Shown piece by piece: positions 31,067 to 40,100 of a stretch of DNA of 42,500 nt. Origin of the DNA: Paulinella micropora. Lineage: Eukaryota; Cercozoa; Imbricatea; Euglyphida; Paulinellidae. The notes under the pieces were generated by a model. That model worked only from the letters and a program-made list of their open reading frames with translations, had not been told where the DNA came from and did no database searches. Made by a program: the position numbers and the translations under genes. The stretch lies in the NCBI GenBank assembly GCA_019918135.1, contig WBZZ01005950.1, forward strand, positions 97,501 through 140,000. The letters are read 5' to 3'. Numbering within the stretch: the stretch's first letter is position 1; every line of letters begins with the position of its first letter.

Positions 31067-31438
31067 GAGGAGGAGGCGCGCTTTAAAGTGTCTTTGGACC
31101 AGATTCAATCAGCTATCGATGCGCCGTGGCGGCGGTTGGACCATGACGATCTGAAACAAAGCCTCCTAGCAGACGTGGATGAAGAACTAGCGACCCGCTT
31201 GACAAAGTCCCGCCACTGGGTGATTGATATAGTTGTGCTCTCGAGCGAGGGACCGGCCCTTGGTTTCGAGGTCAAATACACCCACGGGTCAGATGCCCCC
31301 GCCAGGCTGAAGGGCATTCAAGGCCTAGCTACTGCGAGTTTTAAGCTGTTTGAAATCGAGGCGGAATGGATATGCCGGCAGCCTAAACAAGTACTCCCGA
31401 CCCAGTTGCAGCTTCGGAGACTGCTGCCCCTGCCCTAG
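31067..31438 (+). pseudogene. Open fragment with PD-(D/E)XK-nuclease-like motif
   Basis: About 120 codons, without a convincing ATG, ending at 31,438. The segment WVIDIVV, then a short turn, then GFEVKYTHGSDA (about 31,218-31,290) fits the D...ExK arrangement of PD-(D/E)XK nucleases, in which the Asp and the E-x-K residues bind metal. Helical sequence follows (RLKGIQGLATASFKLFEIEA). The fragment lies just before a broken copia element but does not match a copia domain I know. It may be the remnant of a separate gene. Weak. Confidence 0.35.
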
Positions 31439-31679
31439 TTTAGCCACGCCAAGAGCAGGCAAAGCACGGGGAGAAAGGGATGACTCTGCCGAGTGTTAAA
31501 AAAAATCCTTCCTGTATCTGCCTCAGCTTTCCTGGCTCAGACTATGGTGGCAGCTCCCTGCCGGTAGCGCTATGAGCGATCGTCGCCCGTGTCAGCCCGT
31601 GCTCACCCCGCCAGGCCCAGGGGGGCGCTGCAGGCGTGCTGGCGACACCAGCAACGGTTCAGCTGCGCGACGCAGAGCC

Positions 31680-32797
31680 CGGGTTTCGGCGACGAGGAGG
31701 CGAAGGAGAAGTTCCGGGAGGCGGGCGAAAGCCGCTTTAAGGTATTCAAAAGTGAACCGCCAACGGGAGTGGTGGGGATCGACATCAAGGATGGACGGCA
31801 TCCGGAGTTGGGGCGAACTGTCAAGTTATTCCAGGAAACCTTTATTAAGGAGGCGAGCGAGCGGCTCAAGACAAAGGACTTAGCGTTTGTGGATTCACCG
31901 TGGCTAATGCCGGGGTGCCGCGTGGGAGTCCCGAGTGTACTGGCAGAATTCTCGCCTTACCATATCTGCGGAATAATCATCTGGGTGAGGGTGACGAGGC
32001 ATGACGCGCTAGGGCCGGTGGCGGAGATGGCGCGCTATACGTCAAAGCCAAAAGAGTTCCCCTTCCAAGAGGCGAAACAAGTGATGAGGTACCTTCAGGG
32101 CACCGCGCGGCGAGGAGTTCATTTCTACCAAAAGGAAAGTACGCGCCTGACGTCCTACCCAGACGCAAATTGGAAGGGTGACTGAGGCGATCGCAGGGCT
32201 CGACTGGCCGTAATTCACTTCATGCTTGGTGGATCGGTAAACCCGGTGTGTATAAAGCGCACAATTACAGTGGAATTACTGAAGCCGCGTGGGCCGCGTA
32301 GCAAGGAAAGGAGGGAAAAGCTGCTGGCGAAGCAGCAAGACCTGCAAACGGAGGCGGTGCTGGGGACGCTACCGCCACCTGAGGAGAAAATGCCGGAGGG
32401 GCATGTTCGGATGGAAGCGCCTCCGGAGGAGTCCACCTGCGAGGCGGAGATCTACGCGATGGACGCGTGCCTGCATGGACAGGAAAAGATCGCAAACTTT
32501 ATCAACGGAATCGCCGGGGGCAGAGTAGCCAAAGACATGGCCGAGCAAGGGTGGGGTAAGCCACCGGTGGTGTACGAGGATAACAAGGGGGCAATTGATA
32601 TGGCAACCACTAACATCTACCGTCAGAAGTTGGACCACATCGATCTGCGCTACGCCTACGTCAACGCCCGGCCGATGATATTGGTAGGAAAAGCGGTGTT
32701 GGAGATTAGTTCCCCGGACAAGTACGGAGATGCCAATACCAAGCGGCAGCGGGGATCCAATTGCTCCAAGATAGTGGGAAGGATTGCGCAACCTTGA
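31680..32797 (+). pseudogene. Ty1/copia-type pol fragment: end of RT and RNase H
   Basis: 31,680-32,185 carries the thumb-to-RNase H region of copia pol: GVVGIDIKDG, then ICGIIIWVRVTRHDALGPVA, then FQEAKQVMRYLQGTARRGVHF and SYPDANWKGD with an RNase H Asp. A TGA at 32,183-32,185 interrupts. In the same phase, 32,222-32,797 gives TCEAEIYAMDACLHGQEKIA, then VVYEDNKGAIDMA and LDHIDLRYAYV, which are the RNase H Glu and Asp boxes and the HIDIR motif. A ~60-residue charged insert (about 32,270-32,435) lies between. Gag, protease, integrase and the RT catalytic box are missing. Confidence 0.8.
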
Positions 32798-32799
32798 AC

Positions 32800-33417
32800 A
32801 TTGGAACGCACAAGGAATAAGTTAAGTGCAAGGGTGTGTGTGTGTGGGTATTATTAATGCAATCAAGGGGAGCTTGGGAAGTGAGCTAGGTGATGGGATT
32901 AATACAACCGGTTAATACGTTAGTTAATATTGTCAGTCAGTAGTATTTTCTGGTATGGTTGGCATGGGTGGCACCAATGCCAATATGACCTGTAAGGACA
33001 ACTGAAATTTAAAGGCTTAGAGCTCTCGTCTTCTGTTTTGTTTGTTTGGCAGGCTTTTTTCTGCTGGGAGGATAATTCTATTGAAGTTCTTGTGGAGCTG
33101 GTTAGCTAGTCAACTGGGGACGCCTGGGAGACGTGAAACCGGCTTCTCATATCATTTATACTGTCCTACTTCTTAAGTGTTGAGTAAAAGGATGGGCATC
33201 AATAAATATATTCTTTTATAACCGAACCGATGAAAATTGCAACTAAAGTATGTAACAAGTAGAAATGAGAGTACGTAAATAAAGAAGTGACAGCTCTGCT
33301 ATTTACTGGTATTTCAACTGCTCTTAGTAGTCAGGACTTAATCATGATGCAGCCATAGAGATCTTTATTAAGAGTTCGTTGTGTAATTACCCCTTAGGGT
33401 TGTAGCCAAACTCACAC
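32800..33417 (+). repeat. LTR-like region downstream of the copia fragment
   Basis: A purine-rich stretch (about 32,865-32,900) follows the pol fragment, as a polypurine tract would. Two segments repeat elsewhere: 33,181-33,232 (also 3300-3345, with ATCAATAAATATATTC) and 33,272-33,417 (also 20,582-20,723). This suggests a 3' LTR of a family with other copies here. The 5' boundary is not determined. Confidence 0.55.
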
Positions 33418-33699
33418 GATTTTAACTCTGTACAGTCACTGTTTTGATTACAACTTTTCTTCTCATGCTTCGTCTTTCTTCCCACTCTCTCCTAGGAGTG
33501 GAAGCTTTTATTAAAAGAGTGATTGCGTAAATAATAATAAAAATAAAATTTTATATATTATATATATATAAAAAAAACTAACGTAAATAAAAATACCCGT
33601 TGTATTAATCCCATCGTATTGCTAACTTCCTAAGGATCAGTATGATATGGTAGCTGTGATAGTCCTAAGCATGCTTAGTCAGAGTGACTGTCGATATAT
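33418..33699. other. AT-rich stretch, boundary of the gene island
   Basis: Includes an AAT/ATA-rich run and a TATATATATATAAAAAAAA tract (about 33,525-33,590). No gene is seen. Confidence 0.6.
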
Positions 33700-34245
33700 T
33701 TAAGCTTGAGACCTCCCGTCTTCTACATAAGAAATAATATCTGACGGGTTGGGCGAACGCTGGAGGTGAATGCAATAATAAGGAGCATCAACTGAAACTA
33801 GTATAGAAAGAGGTACCTTGGACTCGGGCTGCAGAAAGATACCATGCGCACCAGAAAGCTGGAAACACCTTGCATTACTTACAGAGATAGCAGTGTTCTG
33901 ACAAGTCTCTACCAACCGAGCGAGCTCTGCACGAGCAAACTTTGTCACGGAGCAAGTCCAATCATCCTCACGCGCAACCAAGTCCAGAAATACTTGAAGC
34001 CCGCTTCTTCCAGCAGCGCAAACAGCTAGAAAACTTCCATTACGAGCTAAGAGGCACCGGTTCTTGCGCCACTGCCGCAGGCAGGGGCCACAGAACAGAT
34101 GGCCACACCCCTTGGTCTGCACGGCCTCCTGTAGCAGGCCGGAGCAGATACAGCAGCAGAACTCGTGCTCGCTCTGGCCGGTCCAGTCGAACCAGGCCGG
34201 GTCGACGGGCTCGGCCAGCGCCCGCGCGGGCTGGGTGCCGTCCAT
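33700..34245 (-). CDS. RING-like zinc-finger protein, probably truncated (181 aa)
   Basis: From ATG 34,243-34,245 it reads MDGTQPARALAEPVDPAWF, then EFCCCICSGLLQEAVQ and GCGHLFCGPCLRQW: the C-x2-C and C-x-H-x2-C-x2-C half of a RING, the E3 ubiquitin-ligase domain that binds E2. The final C-x2-C pair, expected right after KNRC, is absent. At that point (about 34,057) GC drops sharply and AT-rich codons begin. Later residues (WTCSVTKFARAELARLVETC) faintly recall TRAF-type fingers. Either a GC-rich gene was cut and fused to other DNA, or an intron is hidden (a GTAAGT lies near 33,883). Two genes upstream on the same strand is an F-box/LRR gene. Confidence 0.6.
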   Translation of the reverse strand: MDGTQPARALAEPVDPAWFDWTGQSEHEFCCCICSGLLQEAVQTKGCGHLFCGPCLRQWRKNRCLLARNGSFLAVCAAGRSGLQVFLDLVAREDDWTCSVTKFARAELARLVETCQNTAISVSNARCFQLSGAHGIFLQPESKVPLSILVSVDAPYYCIHLQRSPNPSDIISYVEDGRSQA

Positions 34246-34309
34246 GGACCGCTCCCTCGTTTTGGGGGGTGAGCAGGGCGCCGCGGGCGGGGCCAGGGGG
34301 GACGTCGGC

Positions 34310-34520
34310 CGGGGGGGGGGGGGGAGAGAGACGGCGCGGCCGCACGCGCACGCGGGCCGCGGGGGGGGGACGGCGTCCCCGCCCCGGCGCCCACCGGCCG
34401 CGACCACCGGCCGCGGCCCCGGCGCGGCCTCGGGGCGGAGAGAAGGGGGGGGGGCCTCTCTCTCCCCCCCCTCCCGTGGGGGGGGGGCCAGGCGGGGGGG
34501 GGAGAGGGAGAGCCACCGCT
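34310..34520. repeat. G/C homopolymer block upstream of the RING-like gene
   Basis: Runs of 8-16 G or C (34,311-34,325, about 34,446-34,455, 34,483-34,502) in a GC-rich stretch. It may form G-quadruplexes. Long frames through it are compositional. Confidence 0.7.
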
Positions 34521-34543
34521 ACCTTGGCCGTCCGACACGGTGG

Positions 34544-34612
34544 CCCGCCAGAACGCGGTATCGCTGGCCAAGGGAGGGCAGAAGGGAGGGTCGGGGGGCG
34601 CGTTCTGGCGGG
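34544..34612. promoter_or_regulatory. Perfect 14-bp inverted repeat between F-box/LRR and RING genes
   Basis: CCCGCCAGAACGCG (34,544-34,557) and CGCGTTCTGGCGGG (34,599-34,612), with a 41-bp spacer. It lies in the intergenic space, ~300 bp before the RING ATG and ~170 bp past the LRR stop. It could be an RNA hairpin (3' end) or a protein site. Confidence 0.55.
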
Positions 34613-34779
34613 GCGTGTAGGCTCTCCCTCCTGCTCCGCCTTGGCGCCAAGCCGGCCGGCCGAGTTCAATTTCCGCCCCCCTCGAGGATTCGCAACTCTG
34701 GCAGGCCTGCCGCCGGACGCGCCAGCCCCCGCCCTCGTCAGTGCTCCGCAATTGGTCGGCCTAAGGTCTCGCAGGTGCC

Positions 34780-36438
34780 TCAGCTTCCATAGGAAGGGGA
34801 GAGCCGCTCGCCCGTGATTTCTGGGCAGGAGTCCACGTTTAGGTATAGCAGCTCTGGCAAGCCCGCCAGGTACGCCAGCCCCGCGCGGGTCAGTTTCGGG
34901 CAAGAGCTAAGGTTTAGGTGTCGCAGGCCTTGCCGGCCCGCCAGGCACGCCAGCCCCGCGTCCGTCAGTTCCGCGCAATGGCTCAGGTCCAAGTGTTGCA
35001 GCTGGCCCAGCCTCGCTAACCCCCTGAGCCCCGCGCCCGTCAGTTGCGGGCAAAAGCTCAAGTCTAGGTACCGCAGCGCTGGTAAATCTCCCAACCACCC
35101 GAGCTCCGTGTCCACCAGTCCCCCGCAATAGCCCAGGTCCAGGTGTTGCAGGCGCGGCAGCCTCCACCCCCGGAGCCCCCGGCCGGTCAGCCGCGGGCAA
35201 AAGCTCAGCTCTAGGCGCCGCAGCTCCGGCAGGCCCGCCAACGGCGCCAGCCACGCGTCCTCCAGGCGGTGCCAACGGCTCAGATTCAAGTGTTGCAGCC
35301 GGCCCTTGTTCGCCAGGTAGGCTAGGCCCGCGCCCCCCTTGGCGTCCCACCCGGTCAGCTCCAGGTGCTGCAGCTGGTCTAAGTCTGCCAAGTGCGGTAG
35401 CGCGGCCTCCGTTAACCGCACGCAGCGCCCCAGGTCCAGGTGTTGCAGCTTCCTAAGGCCGGCCAAAGGCCTTAGCCCGTTGCTCGTCAGCTTGTTGCAG
35501 GAGTGGAGGTTTAGGTGCTGCAGCTCTCGGAGGTTGGTCAAGTGCGTCAGCGCCGCGTCCGTCAGCGCAGTACAAAAGCTCAGGTCTAGGTATTGTAGCT
35601 GGTGCATTCTCGCTAAGTCTAGCAGCCCCGCGTCGGTTAGCCCTGTGCAGTCCTTCAAAGCCAGGTGCCGCAGCTGTGGCAAACCTGCCACGTACTGCAG
35701 ACTCCCGTCCTCTAGCTTCCGGCAATGGCTCAGATCCAGGTGTCGCAGCTCTGTCAAGCCCCGCAGCCCCTCGCCCGTCCTCAGTCCGGTGGCAAGGCTT
35801 AAGTCTAAGTAGCGCAGACGGTTAGGCAATTGCCTCACCATCCCGTCCACCAGTGATTCACAAAAGCCCAAGTCTAAGTGTTGTAGCTCTGTTAGCTTTG
35901 ACACGTGCCTAAGCCCCGCGTTCGTCAGTCCCTGGCAATACCTGAAGGATAGACGTTGAAGTTTGCGCAGCTCCGGCAGCTTTTCTAGCCCCGGGCCCGC
36001 CAGCCCTGTGTAACGTAGCAGCTGTAGGCTTTGCAGCTCGGGGAGTACTTCGGCTATGCCGCACAGCAGCTCCCGGAAGAGGAAGGGCTTCCACTCCGGC
36101 GGCCAGTCTTTTAGCACTAGTCCCTCGATCACCACACAAGGGCTTAGCCGGCGGGCCTCGGCCAGGGGATCTGGAAGCCCGGCCCGCACCTGCAGCCCGG
36201 ACGCCCGGGGGCGCGCCCCGGCCTGCCAGGCCTGGCCCCAGACCTCGACCAACGCCCGGAGCCTCGGCTGAGCTACGTCCAGCTCTCGGTCGCCGATCCC
36301 GGTCTCTCGCCAGACCGCGGGTTCCTGCAGCAAGCGTTCGTGCCACGGCGACACGCAGGCCAGCGCAGCCAGGTCAGCCCAGCCCAGCCAGCGCACGAGC
36401 TGCCGCTGGCACTGCGGGGGGGGCGGGTAGGCCGCCAT
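34780..36438 (-). CDS. F-box/LRR protein, putative SCF ubiquitin-ligase adaptor (552 aa)
   Basis: An intact intronless frame. Residues ~11-45 (LVRWLGWADLAALACVSPWH, then LLQEPAVWRE) fit an F-box, which binds Skp1. From ~130 to 548 run about 17 leucine-rich repeats of 22-28, mostly 25, residues with consensus L-x-x-L-Q-H-L-D-L-S-x-C-x-x-L-T-D-A-G-L (cysteine-containing type). Such FBXL proteins recruit substrates for ubiquitination through the LRR arc. The repeats are unusually uniform, as in LRR families of amoeba-associated chlamydiae and some protists. The start is the first ATG before the F-box. It is divergent from the small gene at 36,737, with a G/C-rich intergenic region. Confidence 0.85.
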   Translation of the reverse strand: MAAYPPPPQCQRQLVRWLGWADLAALACVSPWHERLLQEPAVWRETGIGDRELDVAQPRLRALVEVWGQAWQAGARPRASGLQVRAGLPDPLAEARRLSPCVVIEGLVLKDWPPEWKPFLFRELLCGIAEVLPELQSLQLLRYTGLAGPGLEKLPELRKLQRLSFRYCQGLTNAGLRHVSKLTELQHLDLGFCESLVDGMVRQLPNRLRYLDLSLATGLRTGEGLRGLTELRHLDLSHCRKLEDGSLQYVAGLPQLRHLALKDCTGLTDAGLLDLARMHQLQYLDLSFCTALTDAALTHLTNLRELQHLNLHSCNKLTSNGLRPLAGLRKLQHLDLGRCVRLTEAALPHLADLDQLQHLELTGWDAKGGAGLAYLANKGRLQHLNLSRWHRLEDAWLAPLAGLPELRRLELSFCPRLTGRGLRGWRLPRLQHLDLGYCGGLVDTELGWLGDLPALRYLDLSFCPQLTGAGLRGLARLGQLQHLDLSHCAELTDAGLACLAGRQGLRHLNLSSCPKLTRAGLAYLAGLPELLYLNVDSCPEITGERLSPSYGS

Positions 36439-36577
36439 GGAAGGAAGGCGTGGTGGTTTCGGTGCACCGCTTTAGTAGTCAGGCGGGGGCCCGGGGGGGG
36501 TGGAGGTGAGGGGGGGGCCCCTGCTCCCTTTCCTTCCTACCCGTGGGCAAAGCAGGCCGGGAGGAGGGAGGGGGGAG

Positions 36578-36662
36578 CGTGCCCCCCCCCTCGCTAGGAG
36601 CGTGCCCCCCTCCCCCCTCGCTAGGAGCGTGCCCCCCTCCCCCCTCGCTAGGAGCGTGCCCC
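36578..36662 (+). repeat. 27-bp minisatellite in a divergent promoter region
   Basis: CTCGCTAGGAGCGTGCCCCCC plus TCCCC occurs three times in tandem, with GGGGAGCGTGCCCC just before. Each unit holds CGCTAGGAGCG, a short inverted repeat. It lies between the F-box/LRR start (minus) and the small gene start (plus). Confidence 0.85.
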
Positions 36663-36736
36663 CTCCCCACCGGGGGCGCGGCGGCCGGCGGCCCGGAGAA
36701 TCCCCCTTCCTCCTCTGCTGGCCCTTGGGCGGCCGC

Positions 36737-36994
36737 ATGTCCGTAGCTCTGAGGCGGGCCGCGGGCCGCCGGCGTCGGCTGGCGAATGAGCTGACTCTGG
36801 CCGAGCAAGACTGTCGTTACTTTGAGGACCTGCTGGCGACCGTGACCGGCCACGCCGAGAGGCTGGAGTGCCTGGCCCACCTGCAGCGGGCACAGAACGC
36901 CCGCACCGCGGCCGCCGGCCTGCTGGCCTCTCTGCCACGAGGCCCGCCCGCCGTGCCCACTCCGGCCGAGCGCGCCACCGGGCGGGGCGCCTAG
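36737..36994 (+). CDS. Small arginine-rich helical protein, hypothetical (85 aa)
   Basis: From ATG 36,737: MSVALRRAAGRRRRLANELT, then EDLLATVTGHAERLECLAHL, then a Pro-rich end. The middle looks like a continuous amphipathic helix or coiled coil; the basic start could be a nuclear signal. The frame is open upstream, but the first ATG after the homopolymer/minisatellite block was preferred. It is divergent from F-box/LRR and convergent with the large secreted-protein gene. Family not recognised. Confidence 0.5.
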   Translation: MSVALRRAAGRRRRLANELTLAEQDCRYFEDLLATVTGHAERLECLAHLQRAQNARTAAAGLLASLPRGPPAVPTPAERATGRGA

Positions 36995-37180
36995 TCTACG
37001 GGCGTGCTGCCCGGGCCGGGGGCGCCGCGGCGCCTGTCCTCTTCGCTAGGCGGGGGGGGCCGCGTCGACCCGGCCGGCGGTTCCCAGGGCTTGGTGCACA
37101 GTTTTCTTTTTTTATGTCGTACTAAAAAACGAAGCCATTACATGATAAAAGGAGAGGGAAGGGGCCGCGCGTGTGCTAGC

Positions 37181-40100
37181 CTAGCCTACGTAGGTGCAGG
37201 AGGCGCCCTGAGGAGTGTTAGTGCAGGCATAGCCCGGCCCGCACGGCCGGGTAAAGTAGCAGTCATCACGCAGCTGGCAGCGGTAAGAGCCCGGCGTGTT
37301 CTGGCACAGCATGGACGTGCCCCCGCAGTCGCCCCCGGCCGCGCGCCCGGGCCCCGTCTCGAAGAACACCTCCGTTAGCTCCACCCGGGTGGAAGGGTTG
37401 AAGCCCGTCGGGTACGGGTTGCCGCTCCGGCCGGCGACGAGGACCACGTAGCGCCCGTAGACTGACTTGCCGGGGTCCACCCACCAGCGCCGTGGGTTGA
37501 AATAAGTAGTCACGTCCTCCGGGACCCAGTCTACCTGCAGGCCCCGCTGCCACAGCGCAAAGGGTCCGCTGGAGCTGTTGCCGATGCCCAAGGTCAGGTT
37601 GTTGGTCCCCGTGTGTTGCGCGAGCCCGACCATCCCGACCAGCGCGAGCCGGTGCAGCAGGTAGACCCCTCCCAGGTCGTAGACCAGGCTGCCCCCCCCG
37701 TAGGTCACGCCCCCGATGACCCGGCTCTCCGTGCCGGTGTACAGGCCCGTGTCCTGGTGGTAGTCCGTTGCCGTCCAGGCCGCGTCGAACTTGTAGTCAA
37801 AGAGTAGGCCGGCGGGCGCGCTGGGCGCGATGTCGTCGGCCACGCGGAACCGCACGTCGTCGAGCGCCACCTGCGTCTGGCCCGGCAGGCTTTCCGTGAA
37901 CGCCAGCAGCACGTAGCGGGCCACCGCCAGGGAGGCCGGCTCGAACCAGGACTCGGCCGACGACCAGCTGGTGGCGGGGGACCAGCTGGTCTGCACGACG
38001 TCCCACCAGTGCTGCGGAGAGTCGCCGGCGCCCACGCTCACGTACACGCGCGTGCACCGCGGGGCCGAGGAGGTAAAGGCCGAGGGCGTGAGCCCGAAGC
38101 CGCGCAGACGGTACACCGCCCCCAGGTCGACCCGCAGCCATTCTCCGACCAACCCGACGGGCTGCGTGACCCCGGGCACCGCCGGGCACGCCGTACAGCC
38201 GCCGGTGGTGGGGCTGAAGCTAGCCGGGGACCGCCAGTACAGCCCCCCACCGCGTCGAAGGCCGCCTCGCAGCCGCCGGTCCCCGCCCAGCCCTGCGCGT
38301 ACGCGGAGGCGGTGCAGCGCACGCCGCGGTCCGCGAGCGTGAAGTTGCGCCCGGGCCGCGTCGTGGGCGGCGCCGCGCCCAGGGCGCACTCGTCCACGTC
38401 CAGGCAGGTGGCCGGGTAGCTGCCCTCGCGCAGGTTGGGCCGGTAGCCCGCCCCGCACGCGCAGCTGTAGTTTCCTTCCGTGCCGCTGGTGCAGGCCAGG
38501 CCCTGAATCCCGCCGCACAGCCCCGTGTGCGCCTGCGCGAAGCTCGGGTACAGCTCGGGCACGCGGGCCGGGCGCGGCACGGCCGAGCCCGTGTCGTTGC
38601 GCGGGTAGATCCGGACCCAGACCCCGCGTGGTCGACAGCACGACGTAGCTGCGCTTCTCGAGGGGGAGCCGGCGAGTGGCTGCAGCTGCGCCGCACCGAC
38701 GGCCAGTACCTGCGCCTGACCAGCTTCGTGCTGCCCGGCTACGCGGACCCGTACGATCCCCCGGCGGGCGCGAGCGGCAATGCCCGGGTCCTGTACGTGT
38801 ACGGGACCGAGAGCGCGGCCGACACCGACTGGGTCCAGCTGTTCGACTCCCCGTACGCGGACCAGGACGGGCCGTGCCCAGGGCCTCGCCGCCCGTGTAC
38901 GTGCCGTTGCCGGGGTCGTACAAGCTGCGGCTCAGCCACTCCCGCGGCCGGGCCCCGGCCGCCAGCCCGGCCTGGTAGTCGGTCCCGTCAAAGGCGTGCC
39001 AGCACTGCGACGCGCCGCTGACGCCGGAGCAACTCGCGGTCCACGGGCCCAGCGACGCGGCCGGCAGCGCCTGCGTGAAGCGGAAGGGGGCGGGGGGCGG
39101 GTCCACCGCGCAGGGGTCCGGTGCGCCGGCGGGCGAGCTCAGCGCGCGCAGCGTCAGGGGGTGCGTGGCCAGCGCGGCGGCCAGGAAGAAGAAACCGGCG
39201 GCGGCGGTGCGCGAGGGGTTCAGCTGCAGGAGCGCGTCCGGTGCGCTCGCCAGCCTGGCCCGGTGGAAGAGGCTCGCGTTGGCCTCGAGCACTACGTAGT
39301 CCGCCAGGCCGTCGAAGCCGTCGCCGTTGGCCTCGCAGGGCCAGAAACCCAGCTCGGGGGCCGGGGCGTCCTGGGCGGCCGACGCGGCCACGGGGCAGGC
39401 CGCGGCCTGGCAGCCCAGGCAGCGCAGCTGGCCGCGGATCAGCGCTCCCAGCTGGCCCGACGGGTTCAGGTACAGCAGGTCGGTGCTGCGCGGCCGCGAC
39501 GGACAAGGGCGGAGCGACAGCTCCCAGCGGCCGCTGGCGGTCAGCCCGGGCAGGGCGCACAGGCCCGAGCCGCTGAAGAAGCTGTTCGCCTGGTACAGCG
39601 CGCCGGCGTCCGGCGGGGCGTACGCGCCCACGGCCACGGGCTCGAAGGGCGGCGGCGGGCCGGGGAACGCCGGCGCCCACCAGCCGGCGGACTGCAGCCC
39701 CTGGCCGTCCGGCGTGGTGGTGAGGAACCGGAGCCCCCCCCCGTAGCTGTACGCCAGCACCTGCAGCCCCGGGTGCACGTACACGGGGTCCGCTACGTAC
39801 TCGCAGGGCTCGAAGCGCAGCGACTGGGCGCGCAGGCAGTAGCGGAGGTAGTCCGGCCCCGCGGGGTCGGCCGGGTAGTAGAGGCGCCCGTTCGCGACCA
39901 AGATCCTGGCGCTGGCGTTGTGCGGGCGCGACCAGCAGTCGCCGAGCCAGGGCACGTAGGGCGTGTACCTGGCGCCCGCCCCGTTGTACGCGACCGGGAA
40001 GAGGCAGCGCGTGCCCCTCGCGTGCAGGGCCAGCACCTCGGCGCGCCCCGCCGTGGCCAGGCGGGGCGGCGGATACAGCAGGAACTGGGTCGCTTCGGCG

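Noticed and set aside
34040..34903. Long Pro/Arg/Gly-rich frames on both strands around 34-34.9 kb
   Set aside because: Compositional frames through G/C runs, with no domain and no conserved start.
34780..36438. Endogenous giant-virus origin of the GC-rich genes
   Set aside because: F-box/LRR genes occur in giant viruses, but no viral hallmark gene (capsid, polymerase, packaging ATPase) is present, and the neighbours encode secreted eukaryotic-type proteins.
38657..38662. Restriction-site-like CTCGAG at the inversion edge as a cloning artefact
   Set aside because: A single six-base match in GC-rich DNA is expected by chance, and no matching site lies at the other edge.
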